Shown here piece after piece: positions 25,473-32,973 of a stretch of 33,220 bases of DNA. The notes under the pieces were generated by a model. The model was not told the origin of the DNA and ran no database searches. It was given only the letters and a program-made list of their open reading frames with translations. Within the stretch, counting starts at the first letter, position 1. Each line of letters opens with the position of its first letter. Origin of the DNA: Tessaracoccus caeni (GTDB lineage Bacteria; Actinomycetota; Actinomycetes; Propionibacteriales; Propionibacteriaceae); the NCBI RefSeq assembly GCF_029211185.1, contig NZ_JARGDO010000029.1:1-33220 (forward strand). The letters run 5' to 3'. Made by a program: the position numbers and the translations under genes.

Positions 25473-25621
25473 AGATATCGAGGGGTAGTACCCGGCTTGG
25501 CACGTCCGGTGATCGTGCAGGGGGCCTCGTCGTTGATGCAGCGTTTGTAGACTTCAGCCGCCCTGTCAGCCGCCGCCTTCTGCAGCGAGTCGGGCAGCCG
25601 CTTCTTCGGTGGGTAAGTCAC
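25457..25621 (-). pseudogene. Small ORF overlapping the NTPase 3' end, interrupted by ISL3 copy 2
   Basis: GTG 25621 opens a frame different from the NTPase and reads MTYPPKKRLPDSLQKAAADR, then AAEVYKRCINDEAPCTITGR. GAGAGG lies 4 nt before the start. Copy 2 is inserted within codon 50, so the frame now ends inside the element after 54 residues. Removing the element and one duplication restores a 59-residue frame ending at 23983. Family unknown. Overlap with the end of the NTPase gene suggests translational coupling and a partner role, but an overlapping frame can also be chance. Confidence 0.4.
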
Positions 25622-28600
25622 GCAGCCTCTCAAGGTGAAGGACGGCCATTGCGCCCATGAGTTCCTCAGCTTGGCTGTCGAGGGGGAGACCGGTGACTGG
25701 CCTGAGTATCACTTCGGACAAGTACGTGGAGACGGTACCTTCCTCCTCGGCCTCTACGTGTTGCTGGAGGAGCGACAGGGCGGCTTGGGTGCCGGCTAAT
25801 TCACGACTCTGCGACTGGCCTGTGTTGGGCCCCTGCGCATCTGCGCAGGTGATGGAGGGTTGCTGGTCGCCTTGTGCTGTGACGGGTTTGGGCAGGCGTC
25901 GCATCCTGCGCCGTGCTGCTTCGTGAGATCGGTGGATGAGTCGCTCAGCGAGTGTCGCTGGAGACGTGGTGTGGTCTAGCAGGAGCAGGCCCGCTGCTTG
26001 AGCCCACTCCGTTGCTGTGTCGGGTGAGATGAGCAGAGCCGTGCGTGCAGCGCTGGAACTGAGCTGGTAGCCGAAGCCAAGGGAAACGCGCTGATCCGAG
26101 CCGGCTGGGGTGTCGGCTGTGGCTGGGCGGACAGCGTCGAAGACGCACAGAACGACGAGGTGGGGCCCGAGTTGTTCGCGTGCGGCGTCGTCCAGAGTCT
26201 CCAGCAACGCAAGCGTGTCGTCGAGGACGTGCGTTGGCGCCATGACAATCCAGCTTCGCGAATCGAGCGCCCACGAAGCAGGATTGGGATCTTCGACGAG
26301 TTTGTAGGTTACTTCCGACACGGGTTCGAGGAGACTCTGCAAGACTGCCTCGGAACGGCTCTGTTCCATGTCTGTGACCTTCTTCCATATCTCGGTGGCT
26401 GAGGGGAGAGGATCTGTGGCGCTAATGAGTCGTGCCAGTTCCGGATGGCGGTGAAGCGCGGTAGCTAGGTCTGCGCTGCGCCGCATCGCGTCACTGAGGT
26501 CGTTGGGCAGAACTGACCCGCGGCCCTGTAGGAAAGTGCGGGTGTTTCGACGAGCTTGGTCGATCTTCCCTGCGGCCTCCCGCAGAGCGATGGCAATGGC
26601 TAAGAGACTTTGGGTATTCGTTTCGTCGTCCGAACAAGCATTGTCCAGCGCATCGAGGGCGGCGCGTAGGACGCGTGTTGTCTGGTCTTCGGTGCGGTCG
26701 GCGTCGTCGTCGAGAGCGTGTGCCGACGCGGGCCCGGAGCGTGCGGGAAGTGGGGGAGGCTGGAGGGCACCGAGGCGCCTGCGGAGGTCGGCGAGCTGGG
26801 CGCGCCAGGCAACTCGGCGCCGTTTGTTGTCATGTGGCTTGAACCGGAGCGGTAGCTCTCTGGCTGCGGTTGCCAGGTCGGCTGCGGCACCGATCTGGGC
26901 CGTGACCACCTCCGTCCACGTCTGGGACGAGGTGGCGCGGCGAAGGGCCGCCTGATAGCCAACAGCTTGGCGTACGGCAGTACGCTCAGGAAATCCAGCA
27001 CGCAGCATGTCCTTATGGCCGGGCTCGAAGTCCCGCACCCGGTACGGGACTCCCGCCGCAGTGACAGTCGTGATCGTGAATCGCTGCAGTTCGGGGCAGG
27101 CATCCGCGAGCCGTGTGAGGCAAGCGACAGTGGACTCGTTGAGGGCGTCCTTTGTGCCTGCTCCGGGTATGTCCCACGGGAGGAGTGGTAGCGGGATTTC
27201 GTCGAGGTCTAGGGGCAGCAGTCGCGTGACGCACACGGATGACATGTCTTCATCAACGGCGGCGTCGAGAATCGACTGGTCTGCTGCGCAAATGAGGCTG
27301 ACTCGGTTGTCTAGGGGCCCAAGAATCTCGATGGTCTCTGTCTGTGAGAGATGAGCGTGGCAGATAGCTGCCAGGCGGGACCAGATGGTCGCAGTCCAGA
27401 CGTCGTGCGGTGTTGGCATTCGTTTGAAGAGAGAGCGGACGAGATCGATAGGAACACTGAGGTGCGGATGGCCAGCTTCTAGGATGCGGATAGCATCGAG
27501 CAGATCCGCATCTGTGAGGATGCTGTGGAGCCGTTCACTGTCGATTCCAGTGCAAGCCGCCTGCAGGGTCGTTTCGTAATCAGATCGCGCCGGCAGTTGA
27601 TTCGCGATGTTCTTGATGCGGCGGGCCATGTTGTCGAACTGCTTCACGCCTATCTCGTCGAAGCGTAGATTCTGGTTACGCTGTGAATAGACGAAAGCTG
27701 CGAGCATCTCAAGCGGTAGACCTGAAGGCCGTGCTCGTTCGAGGATCGGCAGCACGGCCCGAGCGTAGAGTGCGTTATCGGCGCGCTCGGCACCTTCGAG
27801 GAACGCAGCGAGGTCACCTGCGCTCTTGCTGTAGATGTTGAGAGAGTGCCCGAGAGCTTCAACGACTTCGTCCACGCACTTGGGATGAAGTTCGGCGACC
27901 CGACGCAGCATCCATCCCGCCTGCTGAGGATGGATCAAGGCAGCGACTCGTGCCAGTGTGTTCCCAATGCGAGGGGGAGGGCTGTCGTGAAGCAGCTCGC
28001 TGATCGTTGTGGAGCGGAGCTCGTGAATCCCACGCCAGTTGTCGCCGTCGCTGACCGCGATGTGCTCATCACGCAACACGCCGAGCGCGTCACCCACGCT
28101 TGCGAGTTCCGTGACGACCTGATCAGCAGCCAGCGCAGAGCCAAGGCGATCTGCGCTCACTGTGAGGCCGAGTGTGTGTGCTGCGGTGACCAGGCGTGCT
28201 GCTTCACGCTGGATTCGGCGGTCGGGAGCCTGGAGGCCCGCGACCTGGGTGGCCAGCACCTGTCGCAACCGTTGCCCTGTGGTCAGCAGAGCGACGTACT
28301 CCATGAGCAGGCCTTCGGATCGCTGGAATGCTTCGTCAGGGTCCATGCGGAGTGGGATGCCTTGCTCGCGCATCCGCTTACCCAACGCAGCAGCCAGGAG
28401 GGCATCGAGTTGCGGTTCGACCACACGGGTGGAGCCGACGAGCAGCGCTGGTGAGAAGTCCTCAGCGCGCGCGGCACCAAGGAGCAGCACCGCGGGGATC
28501 TCACGCAGTAGGGCTGCTGCATGCGGCCATCCCGTGGTATGCGGTCGGCCGAGATCGTCAGCGACGACCATCACCGGTGACGTTTCGCTCGGACGCAGCA

Positions 28601-29789
28601 ACCGCACGTGCCGGGCAAGCGCTCGTGCGTCGTCCTCGTCCTCGACCCGGTTGACTCGCAGAACTCTTGCCGCAGGGATGAGGTCACGGGCAGCGCGCCA
28701 GAGAAGCACTGACTTGCCCGCGCCCGAGGGGCCGACGAGCAGAGTGCTTCCCTCTTCCCTGAGTCCCTCAGCGCATGCGAGCAGTTCACTGGGTCTGGTC
28801 ACGTCCAGGTTTGCTGCCACGTGTCCTGGGCGTCCGTCAACGCCAAGGTAGAAGATCCGAGCCGGGACCTCTTCTTCTGCGAGGAAGCTGACAGGCGCGC
28901 AGACGCCAGAGGCAACGGCCTCGTCGAGACCGGTCACGTCAACGGCATCTTGGACCTCGACAATGATGGCGTCGAGGTCGCTAACCCGTACCCGAGCTGC
29001 AGTCTGACTGGTCGCATGTCGTTGATCGCCCGAGGCTCGTGCCAGCACATCCGTGAGGCGACTGACAGCAATGCCTGCGACGCTGGGATGGACATTCACC
29101 GCTTCGGCCAGCAGGGCTTCGCTAGCCTGGCTGATCCGGTAGGGGAGGCGCACAACACGGGCGCGGGCAAGGACGCTCAAAGCGTCAACATCGTCGTACC
29201 CGCGGGTGACCAGGCCGGCCAGAACCCTGTCCACGCCTCGGCTGGATTGATCGCTGAGCACGGCGTCCCATCCGGTGAAGGAAAGACCGGACCCGAGCGA
29301 ACCATCGGTGAGAACAACAATCTCCGCACCCCTCGCGCTGACCTCTGCGTGGGCAAGGGCCTCGGCGAGCCCCGCGGGGCCCATCTCGCCCTGGCCGCCA
29401 TCGAGTTCCTTCATCTGAACGAAGGTGCGCGTACCGTCGACTGCAACGCAGTCCGCATCCTCATAACCCTCGGGGATCAGCTCGACGAAGGGCAGATGCC
29501 CGGCGCGTGATGCGACCAACAAGTACCCGCACACAGCGACTTGCCAGCTAACGCCAGATATGTTGCGCGCACCTTGGCGAAGGTCGGCCCACAGGTCCTC
29601 GAAGTTCATCTCGCGACGCTTCTGGAGCATCGCCTTCTCTCGATCCGTGCCAGGATGGGACATCCCCGATAACGCGGACGCGGGCCCGGAGGCATCTGCC
29701 TGTGCGGCTGGCACGACCGACCACCGTGACTTCTGGCTGCGACGATCGGCGCCACGGCTGTTCCCTCGCCGGTTCCGCCGATTCCCCAT
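25566..29789 (-). CDS. Large P-loop NTPase with N-terminal Mrr/Cap4-like nuclease motif (STAND-like)
   Basis: 1407 residues from ATG 29789; GTG 29822 and internal ATGs at 29663, 29630 and 29609 are alternatives, none with an ideal ribosome site. After a basic tail, residues about 60-170 read VSWQVAVCGYLLVA, EGYEDADCVAVDG and TFVQMKELDGG. The D and Q-x-K pattern (D111 or D113, Q125, K127) is that of Mrr/Cap4-type (DUF4297-like) nucleases. A P-loop follows, LLVGPSGAGKSVLL (353-360), with Walker B VMVVADD (406-412), then almost 1000 residues of mostly helical sequence without clear repeats. Effector plus NTPase plus long helical sensor is the plan of STAND defence proteins such as Avs. The two motifs are seen; anti-phage function is inferred. 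Confidence 0.75.
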   Translation of the reverse strand: MGNRRNRRGNSRGADRRSQKSRWSVVPAAQADASGPASALSGMSHPGTDREKAMLQKRREMNFEDLWADLRQGARNISGVSWQVAVCGYLLVASRAGHLPFVELIPEGYEDADCVAVDGTRTFVQMKELDGGQGEMGPAGLAEALAHAEVSARGAEIVVLTDGSLGSGLSFTGWDAVLSDQSSRGVDRVLAGLVTRGYDDVDALSVLARARVVRLPYRISQASEALLAEAVNVHPSVAGIAVSRLTDVLARASGDQRHATSQTAARVRVSDLDAIIVEVQDAVDVTGLDEAVASGVCAPVSFLAEEEVPARIFYLGVDGRPGHVAANLDVTRPSELLACAEGLREEGSTLLVGPSGAGKSVLLWRAARDLIPAARVLRVNRVEDEDDARALARHVRLLRPSETSPVMVVADDLGRPHTTGWPHAAALLREIPAVLLLGAARAEDFSPALLVGSTRVVEPQLDALLAAALGKRMREQGIPLRMDPDEAFQRSEGLLMEYVALLTTGQRLRQVLATQVAGLQAPDRRIQREAARLVTAAHTLGLTVSADRLGSALAADQVVTELASVGDALGVLRDEHIAVSDGDNWRGIHELRSTTISELLHDSPPPRIGNTLARVAALIHPQQAGWMLRRVAELHPKCVDEVVEALGHSLNIYSKSAGDLAAFLEGAERADNALYARAVLPILERARPSGLPLEMLAAFVYSQRNQNLRFDEIGVKQFDNMARRIKNIANQLPARSDYETTLQAACTGIDSERLHSILTDADLLDAIRILEAGHPHLSVPIDLVRSLFKRMPTPHDVWTATIWSRLAAICHAHLSQTETIEILGPLDNRVSLICAADQSILDAAVDEDMSSVCVTRLLPLDLDEIPLPLLPWDIPGAGTKDALNESTVACLTRLADACPELQRFTITTVTAAGVPYRVRDFEPGHKDMLRAGFPERTAVRQAVGYQAALRRATSSQTWTEVVTAQIGAAADLATAARELPLRFKPHDNKRRRVAWRAQLADLRRRLGALQPPPLPARSGPASAHALDDDADRTEDQTTRVLRAALDALDNACSDDETNTQSLLAIAIALREAAGKIDQARRNTRTFLQGRGSVLPNDLSDAMRRSADLATALHRHPELARLISATDPLPSATEIWKKVTDMEQSRSEAVLQSLLEPVSEVTYKLVEDPNPASWALDSRSWIVMAPTHVLDDTLALLETLDDAAREQLGPHLVVLCVFDAVRPATADTPAGSDQRVSLGFGYQLSSSAARTALLISPDTATEWAQAAGLLLLDHTTSPATLAERLIHRSHEAARRRMRRLPKPVTAQGDQQPSITCADAQGPNTGQSQSRELAGTQAALSLLQQHVEAEEEGTVSTYLSEVILRPVTGLPLDSQAEELMGAMAVLHLERLRDLPTEEAAARLAAEGGG

Positions 29790-29896
29790 AGAGACATTGT
29801 GCCCGGCACCTGCCGTAGGCACTCGAAGGATCGGCGTCTTCGGCCCGCGAGCCCAACCGCCCCGACTGCCGCCTTCAGCATCGCGGACCCTGTCAA

Positions 29897-30031
29897 TTAC
29901 TTTCCGCGTCCACGACGACGAGGGCGGTCAATGAGGTCGAACCCGGCGAGGCGCAACGTGTTTCGGCGCATGTTGAACATATCGGCAAACTCGTATGTCG
30001 AGCTGCTGGCTTCGTAATCCTCGATCAGCAC
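29897..30031 (-). CDS. Short HTH protein or truncated recombinase-type HTH fragment
   Basis: 44 residues from GTG 30031, with GAGG 7 nt ahead, starting MLIEDYEASSSTYEFADMFN and continuing MRRNTLRLAGFDLIDRPRRR. The pattern Y-E-A-x-S-x-x-Y-E-x-A-x-x-F-x-x-R-R-N-T is the first helix-turn-helix of actinobacterial recombinase-associated HTH proteins, which normally continue for another 60 or more residues. It may be a truncated copy or a genuine small DNA-binding protein. It lies between the larger HTH gene and the NTPase gene, same strand. Confidence 0.4.
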   Translation of the reverse strand: MLIEDYEASSSTYEFADMFNMRRNTLRLAGFDLIDRPRRRGRGK

Positions 30032-30081
30032 GACCGAGCCTCACATCAGGAGAGCTGCAACTCGGTGGCTCGTGGTGCTCT

Positions 30082-30540
30082 TCAGTGACGGGCTTGCTGT
30101 GCCTTCACGACTGTTCCGCGGCCGTGGGTGTCGCGCATCATGACACCGGCGGCGATCAAGTGCGTGCGGACTGTCCCCGCCGTGTAACCGAACCTGTCGC
30201 CCACGCGCTCCAGTGAAGCCCCTTGCTCATACATGGCACACATCAGCCGAATCGTGCTGGTCGATGGTGAGTGGTTACGGAGGACGACACCGCGTTCCCG
30301 AAGGAGACGAGAGAGTCGCTCATGTCCAAGACCGACCTGTCGGGCCACGGCTTTCAGTGACCCGCCCGCAGCGTAGGCGGCTTCCGCTCGTTGAAGGACG
30401 TCTTCGGATGCTCGCGGCGCTTGCTGCGGTTGGTGCCTCCAGCGGTGCGTCCTGTGCCTTCTCGCGCGGATCGACCGGTGCGCTCGCACCATCTGAATCA
30501 CTGGCGGGGCGAGTTTCGACAAGCCTCCCGCTAGGTCCAC
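30082..30540 (-). CDS. Double HTH protein, recombinase-associated type
   Basis: Up to 152 residues from GTG 30540; ATG 30492 is an alternative and the N-terminus is uncertain. Two helix-turn-helix units are visible: AAGGSLKAVARQVGLGHERLSRLLRERGV, split at residues about 57-86, and QGASLERVGDRFGYTAGTVR with AAGVMMRDTHGR near 110-145. This pair with the closing MRDTHGR matches HTH proteins or recombinase C-terminal parts common in actinobacteria. No catalytic serine domain is present. It may regulate the downstream NTPase gene or be a recombinase remnant. Confidence 0.55.
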   Translation of the reverse strand: MDLAGGLSKLAPPVIQMVRAHRSIRARRHRTHRWRHQPQQAPRASEDVLQRAEAAYAAGGSLKAVARQVGLGHERLSRLLRERGVVLRNHSPSTSTIRLMCAMYEQGASLERVGDRFGYTAGTVRTHLIAAGVMMRDTHGRGTVVKAQQARH

Positions 30541-30545
30541 CGATC

Positions 30546-30581
30546 ATCCTGGTGCAGACTCGCTCTACACCAGGATTTTTT
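30546..30581 (+). terminator. Intrinsic terminator on the plus strand
   Basis: ATCCTGGTG (30546-30554) pairs with CACCAGGAT (30568-30576) around a 13-nt loop, and a run of six T (30576-30581) follows. This is a textbook Rho-independent terminator for plus-strand transcription. No plus-strand gene precedes it for several kilobases, so its transcript is unknown. Confidence 0.7.
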
Positions 30582-31212
30582 CGTACTACGGGTTCCCGTC
30601 GGGCCTGCCGCCGGCATCAAGCTGTGAACGGGGCAGACGCCTGGGCTCGACCAGGGTGACCGCGGAACGTCACCGTGCTGTTGGCCCATTTGCTGATCCA
30701 CGGCAGCTTAGCCCTTCAATCGCGCGCCGGGCACGGGCTTGGCGGCGATGCGTCCCAGCCATGACCTCTGGGTACGGCTGGGCGTTCGAGATGCCTTCAA
30801 GAGTTCGGTTTGAGCGCCTGCGTCCGACGACCGCATCCTGGTGCGGGATCGTGCGGCATCGGGGCGGTTGGTTAGGACTGACGTTTTCACTGCGATATGG
30901 AATAAAGGGTATGGAGGCGTGCATCGCGGGTGGCCCGCGAGCCCTTGCGTGAATATCAATACCCCGGCGTCAGGCGGCTTTGGCTGACATATTGCGAGGA
31001 TGGAGACGACGTGTCTCGGTTGGCCTTTTCCGGCCCGAAGACTGCTATGTCTGGGGCATATGGTACGCCCCAGACATAGATCCCGTTTTGGGGGGTATTG
31101 GACCGACGACTTGGGGGGGGTAAATGTCGATCCAATTTTGGTGGGCGGGAGACCCGCTATAAAGATAACACGTCGACGGTGACTCGAATGTGAGTCGAGC
31201 CTCCAGAGGAGA
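30582..31212. other. Gene-poor region with several palindromes
   Basis: No convincing gene is seen in this 631-bp stretch between the HTH gene and the sensor kinase. Strong inverted repeats lie at its right: CTATGTCTGGGGC/GCCCCAGACATAG (31045-31057/31067-31079, 13 bp); ATTGGA-CGAC/GTCG-TCCAAT with one mismatch (31097-31107/31126-31136); and GCGGG/CCCGC (31145-31149/31153-31157). Two G runs flank the middle repeat. No response-regulator gene follows the kinase here. Confidence 0.5.
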
Positions 31213-32472
31213 TTAGACTTTTGGCCACACTTTCGTGCGCGGTTTGGGGGAGGCCGCAGTAACGGGCTCTTCGGCCGGAGCCTCGATCTCCTTGTTCGCT
31301 CCCGGGGCGACGGGCAGCGTCACGGAGACGAGCCACGCGTCGTCGACGGGGCCGGCGCTGAACTCACCACTCACGCCCAGGACACGCTCGGCCATGCGGT
31401 TGAGGCCGGTGCCGGTGGAGGGCAGATCTCGACGGGCGACCGTGGGGAGCGGGCTGCGGATGGTGAGAGACACGGAGTCCGGGTTGTGGAGGAGACCGAT
31501 GCGGATCTCACCAGGGCCCGCGTACTTGAGGATGTTGGTGGCGGACTCCCGGACGATCCGGGCCAGGATGATCTCGACGCCTCGAGGAATGCCCTCGTCG
31601 CGCGGATCTCCGTCGCAGATGGTGGGGCGCCCTGTGGCCTCGAACTCCTGGCTTGCTTCCTCGATAGCCGCCGCGAGATCGCCTGAAGGCACCTCTGTGC
31701 CGCTGGGAGCGTCCTCAGCGAGCTGAATCACGAAGCGGAGGTCGCTGAGCGCCTTTCGGGCGGCGACACGGATAGCCTCCTGCGACTCGTGGCGCGCGGC
31801 CTCGTCGTCGAGCAGCTGGACGTGCAGTGCGACGATGGTCAAATGGTGGGCGATGCTGTCATGGAGTTCGCCGGCTATCCATCGTCGTTCGGCGAGCACG
31901 GCTTCTCGTTCACGCTCGGCGCGCTCGGCCAGTTCGTGTTCTAATCGTTGCCCTCGCGCGTAGGCCAGTCTGAGGGCGAGGCCGATGCCTCCGGTCACGA
32001 TCGCGACGATGATCTGTACGAGGACCGTGTCGTCGGAGCGCTCTTTGGTCACTGGATCGAACGACGGCACCAAGCCGCTCGACACGAGCAGACTGGCTAA
32101 TAAGAACCCGCCGGTGTACGCGGCGATCAGGGGAGTTGTACCCAGTCGGAACACGAGCAGGGCTGCCACCGCCGCCGGGAACAAAGCGACCACCGCGTTG
32201 CCGCTGATGAAAGTGAGTAGCACGGCGATGCCAAGTGCAGAAGTCGCTGCCACGGGTGACCAGGCATAGAGCGCGTAGGTCAAAGTTAACGCTATGCCTA
32301 ACACCTGGCTGAGACGTGTGGCTTCAGGACTTCCAACGAGCTCAAAGAGTCCCTGAACGACGATGCCACCAACAATCGCCAGCAGAGCGATACGCTCCGG
32401 GCGATTCAGGTGCTCGGTCTCGGTCAGCCGGAGCAGCCTGAGCCGTGGCTTGGCTGAAGGGCTTGATGGCAT
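31213..32472 (-). CDS. HisKA_3 sensor histidine kinase (NarL/DesK type), orphan
   Basis: 419 residues from ATG 32472. Five or six membrane segments lie between residues about 28 and 172 with only short outside loops. A helical linker follows, then the phospho-acceptor helix RWIAGELHDSIAHHLTIVAL with H204. The ATPase part has the N box RESATNILKYAG (N313) and the G box GTGLNRMAERV. The C-terminal tail of about 30 residues is Pro/Ala-rich. No extracytoplasmic sensor domain is present, so a membrane-embedded or membrane-perturbing signal is likely. CATAAT lies 8 nt before the start, allowing a leaderless transcript. The usual NarL-type response regulator is absent downstream. The peptide array lies just upstream on the same strand. 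Confidence 0.88.
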   Translation of the reverse strand: MPSSPSAKPRLRLLRLTETEHLNRPERIALLAIVGGIVVQGLFELVGSPEATRLSQVLGIALTLTYALYAWSPVAATSALGIAVLLTFISGNAVVALFPAAVAALLVFRLGTTPLIAAYTGGFLLASLLVSSGLVPSFDPVTKERSDDTVLVQIIVAIVTGGIGLALRLAYARGQRLEHELAERAEREREAVLAERRWIAGELHDSIAHHLTIVALHVQLLDDEAARHESQEAIRVAARKALSDLRFVIQLAEDAPSGTEVPSGDLAAAIEEASQEFEATGRPTICDGDPRDEGIPRGVEIILARIVRESATNILKYAGPGEIRIGLLHNPDSVSLTIRSPLPTVARRDLPSTGTGLNRMAERVLGVSGEFSAGPVDDAWLVSVTLPVAPGANKEIEAPAEEPVTAASPKPRTKVWPKV

Positions 32473-32784
32473 GCGCTCATTATGTACTGTCGGGCGGATA
32501 CGAACAGCGGTACAGACATATTCCTGAGTGCAAGGACGGAGGCGGAAAGGACAATGGTTGATGGTCCTTTCTAGACTTTCGTCGTACTCTTGATTCAGGG
32601 GTTGCTTCCGGTCCCTCTAATATGCCTTGCGTGGTGCGATTGATACCATCGGCGTAGAAGATCAAGCCGAATGAGAGTGAGGCCAAACCCAAGGGTGTTC
32701 CTGCACCCTCCCGTTGTTATCTGCGTCGTAGGTGTGTGGGTCGACCGGGCGGTTCACATGCCGGTCTGGAGCGTGGGGTCGTGG
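32473..32784. other. Region between kinase and peptide copies
   Basis: 312 bp, A/T-richer than the average of the window. It holds the presumed kinase promoter (TACATAAT, just upstream of the start codon on the minus strand) and no gene that I can support. A 70-codon minus-strand frame here has no coding character. Confidence 0.4.
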
Positions 32785-32832
32785 TTAGTCGTAGGGGTCC
32801 AACAAGCGGGCGAGTCTTCGCCAAAAGGACAA
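32785..32832 (-). CDS. Diverged 15-aa peptide MSFWRRLARLLDPYD
   Basis: A TTG at 32832 opens 15 codons ending in TAA. The product shares MSFW, LARL and the basic pair with the peptides of the tandem array. Its ribosome binding site is poor (AGGA only 2 nt ahead), and TTG is a weak start, so it may be a decaying copy or a coupled one. The match to the array peptide is the main evidence. Confidence 0.45.
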   Translation of the reverse strand: MSFWRRLARLLDPYD

Positions 32833-32928
32833 TGTCCTGGACGTCTTTCTTGGACCGTGTGCTTTGGGGGATGAACGATCGTCCGATGCCGCTTCGTGAG
32901 CGTTGTCGTCGGCCGGTCGAAGGCTTCC

Positions 32929-32973
32929 TCAGCCGACGCCCATCAGTCGGACGAGCTTGTGCCAGAAGGACAT
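32929..32973 (-). CDS. 14-aa peptide MSFWHKLVRLMGVG (array copy)
   Basis: ATG 32973 opens 14 codons ending in TGA, with GAAAGGGG 8 nt ahead, an excellent ribosome binding site. The peptide is amphipathic when drawn as a helix: Phe3, Trp4, Leu7, Leu10 and Met11 on one face, Lys6 and Arg9 on another. It has no signal sequence. It differs from the next copy by Val8 for Ala8. Possible roles are a leaderless membrane-active peptide, a signal for the adjacent kinase or a small toxin. Confidence 0.6.
   Translation of the reverse strand: MSFWHKLVRLMGVG

Noticed and set aside
30656..30952. 98-codon plus-strand frame in the gene-poor region
   Set aside because: No ribosome binding site, no recognisable motif, and comparable frames exist on the other strand.
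32480..32692. 70-codon minus-strand frame upstream of the kinase
   Set aside because: It overlaps the presumed kinase promoter and has no coding character; LSFPPPS within it does not match the MSFW peptides.
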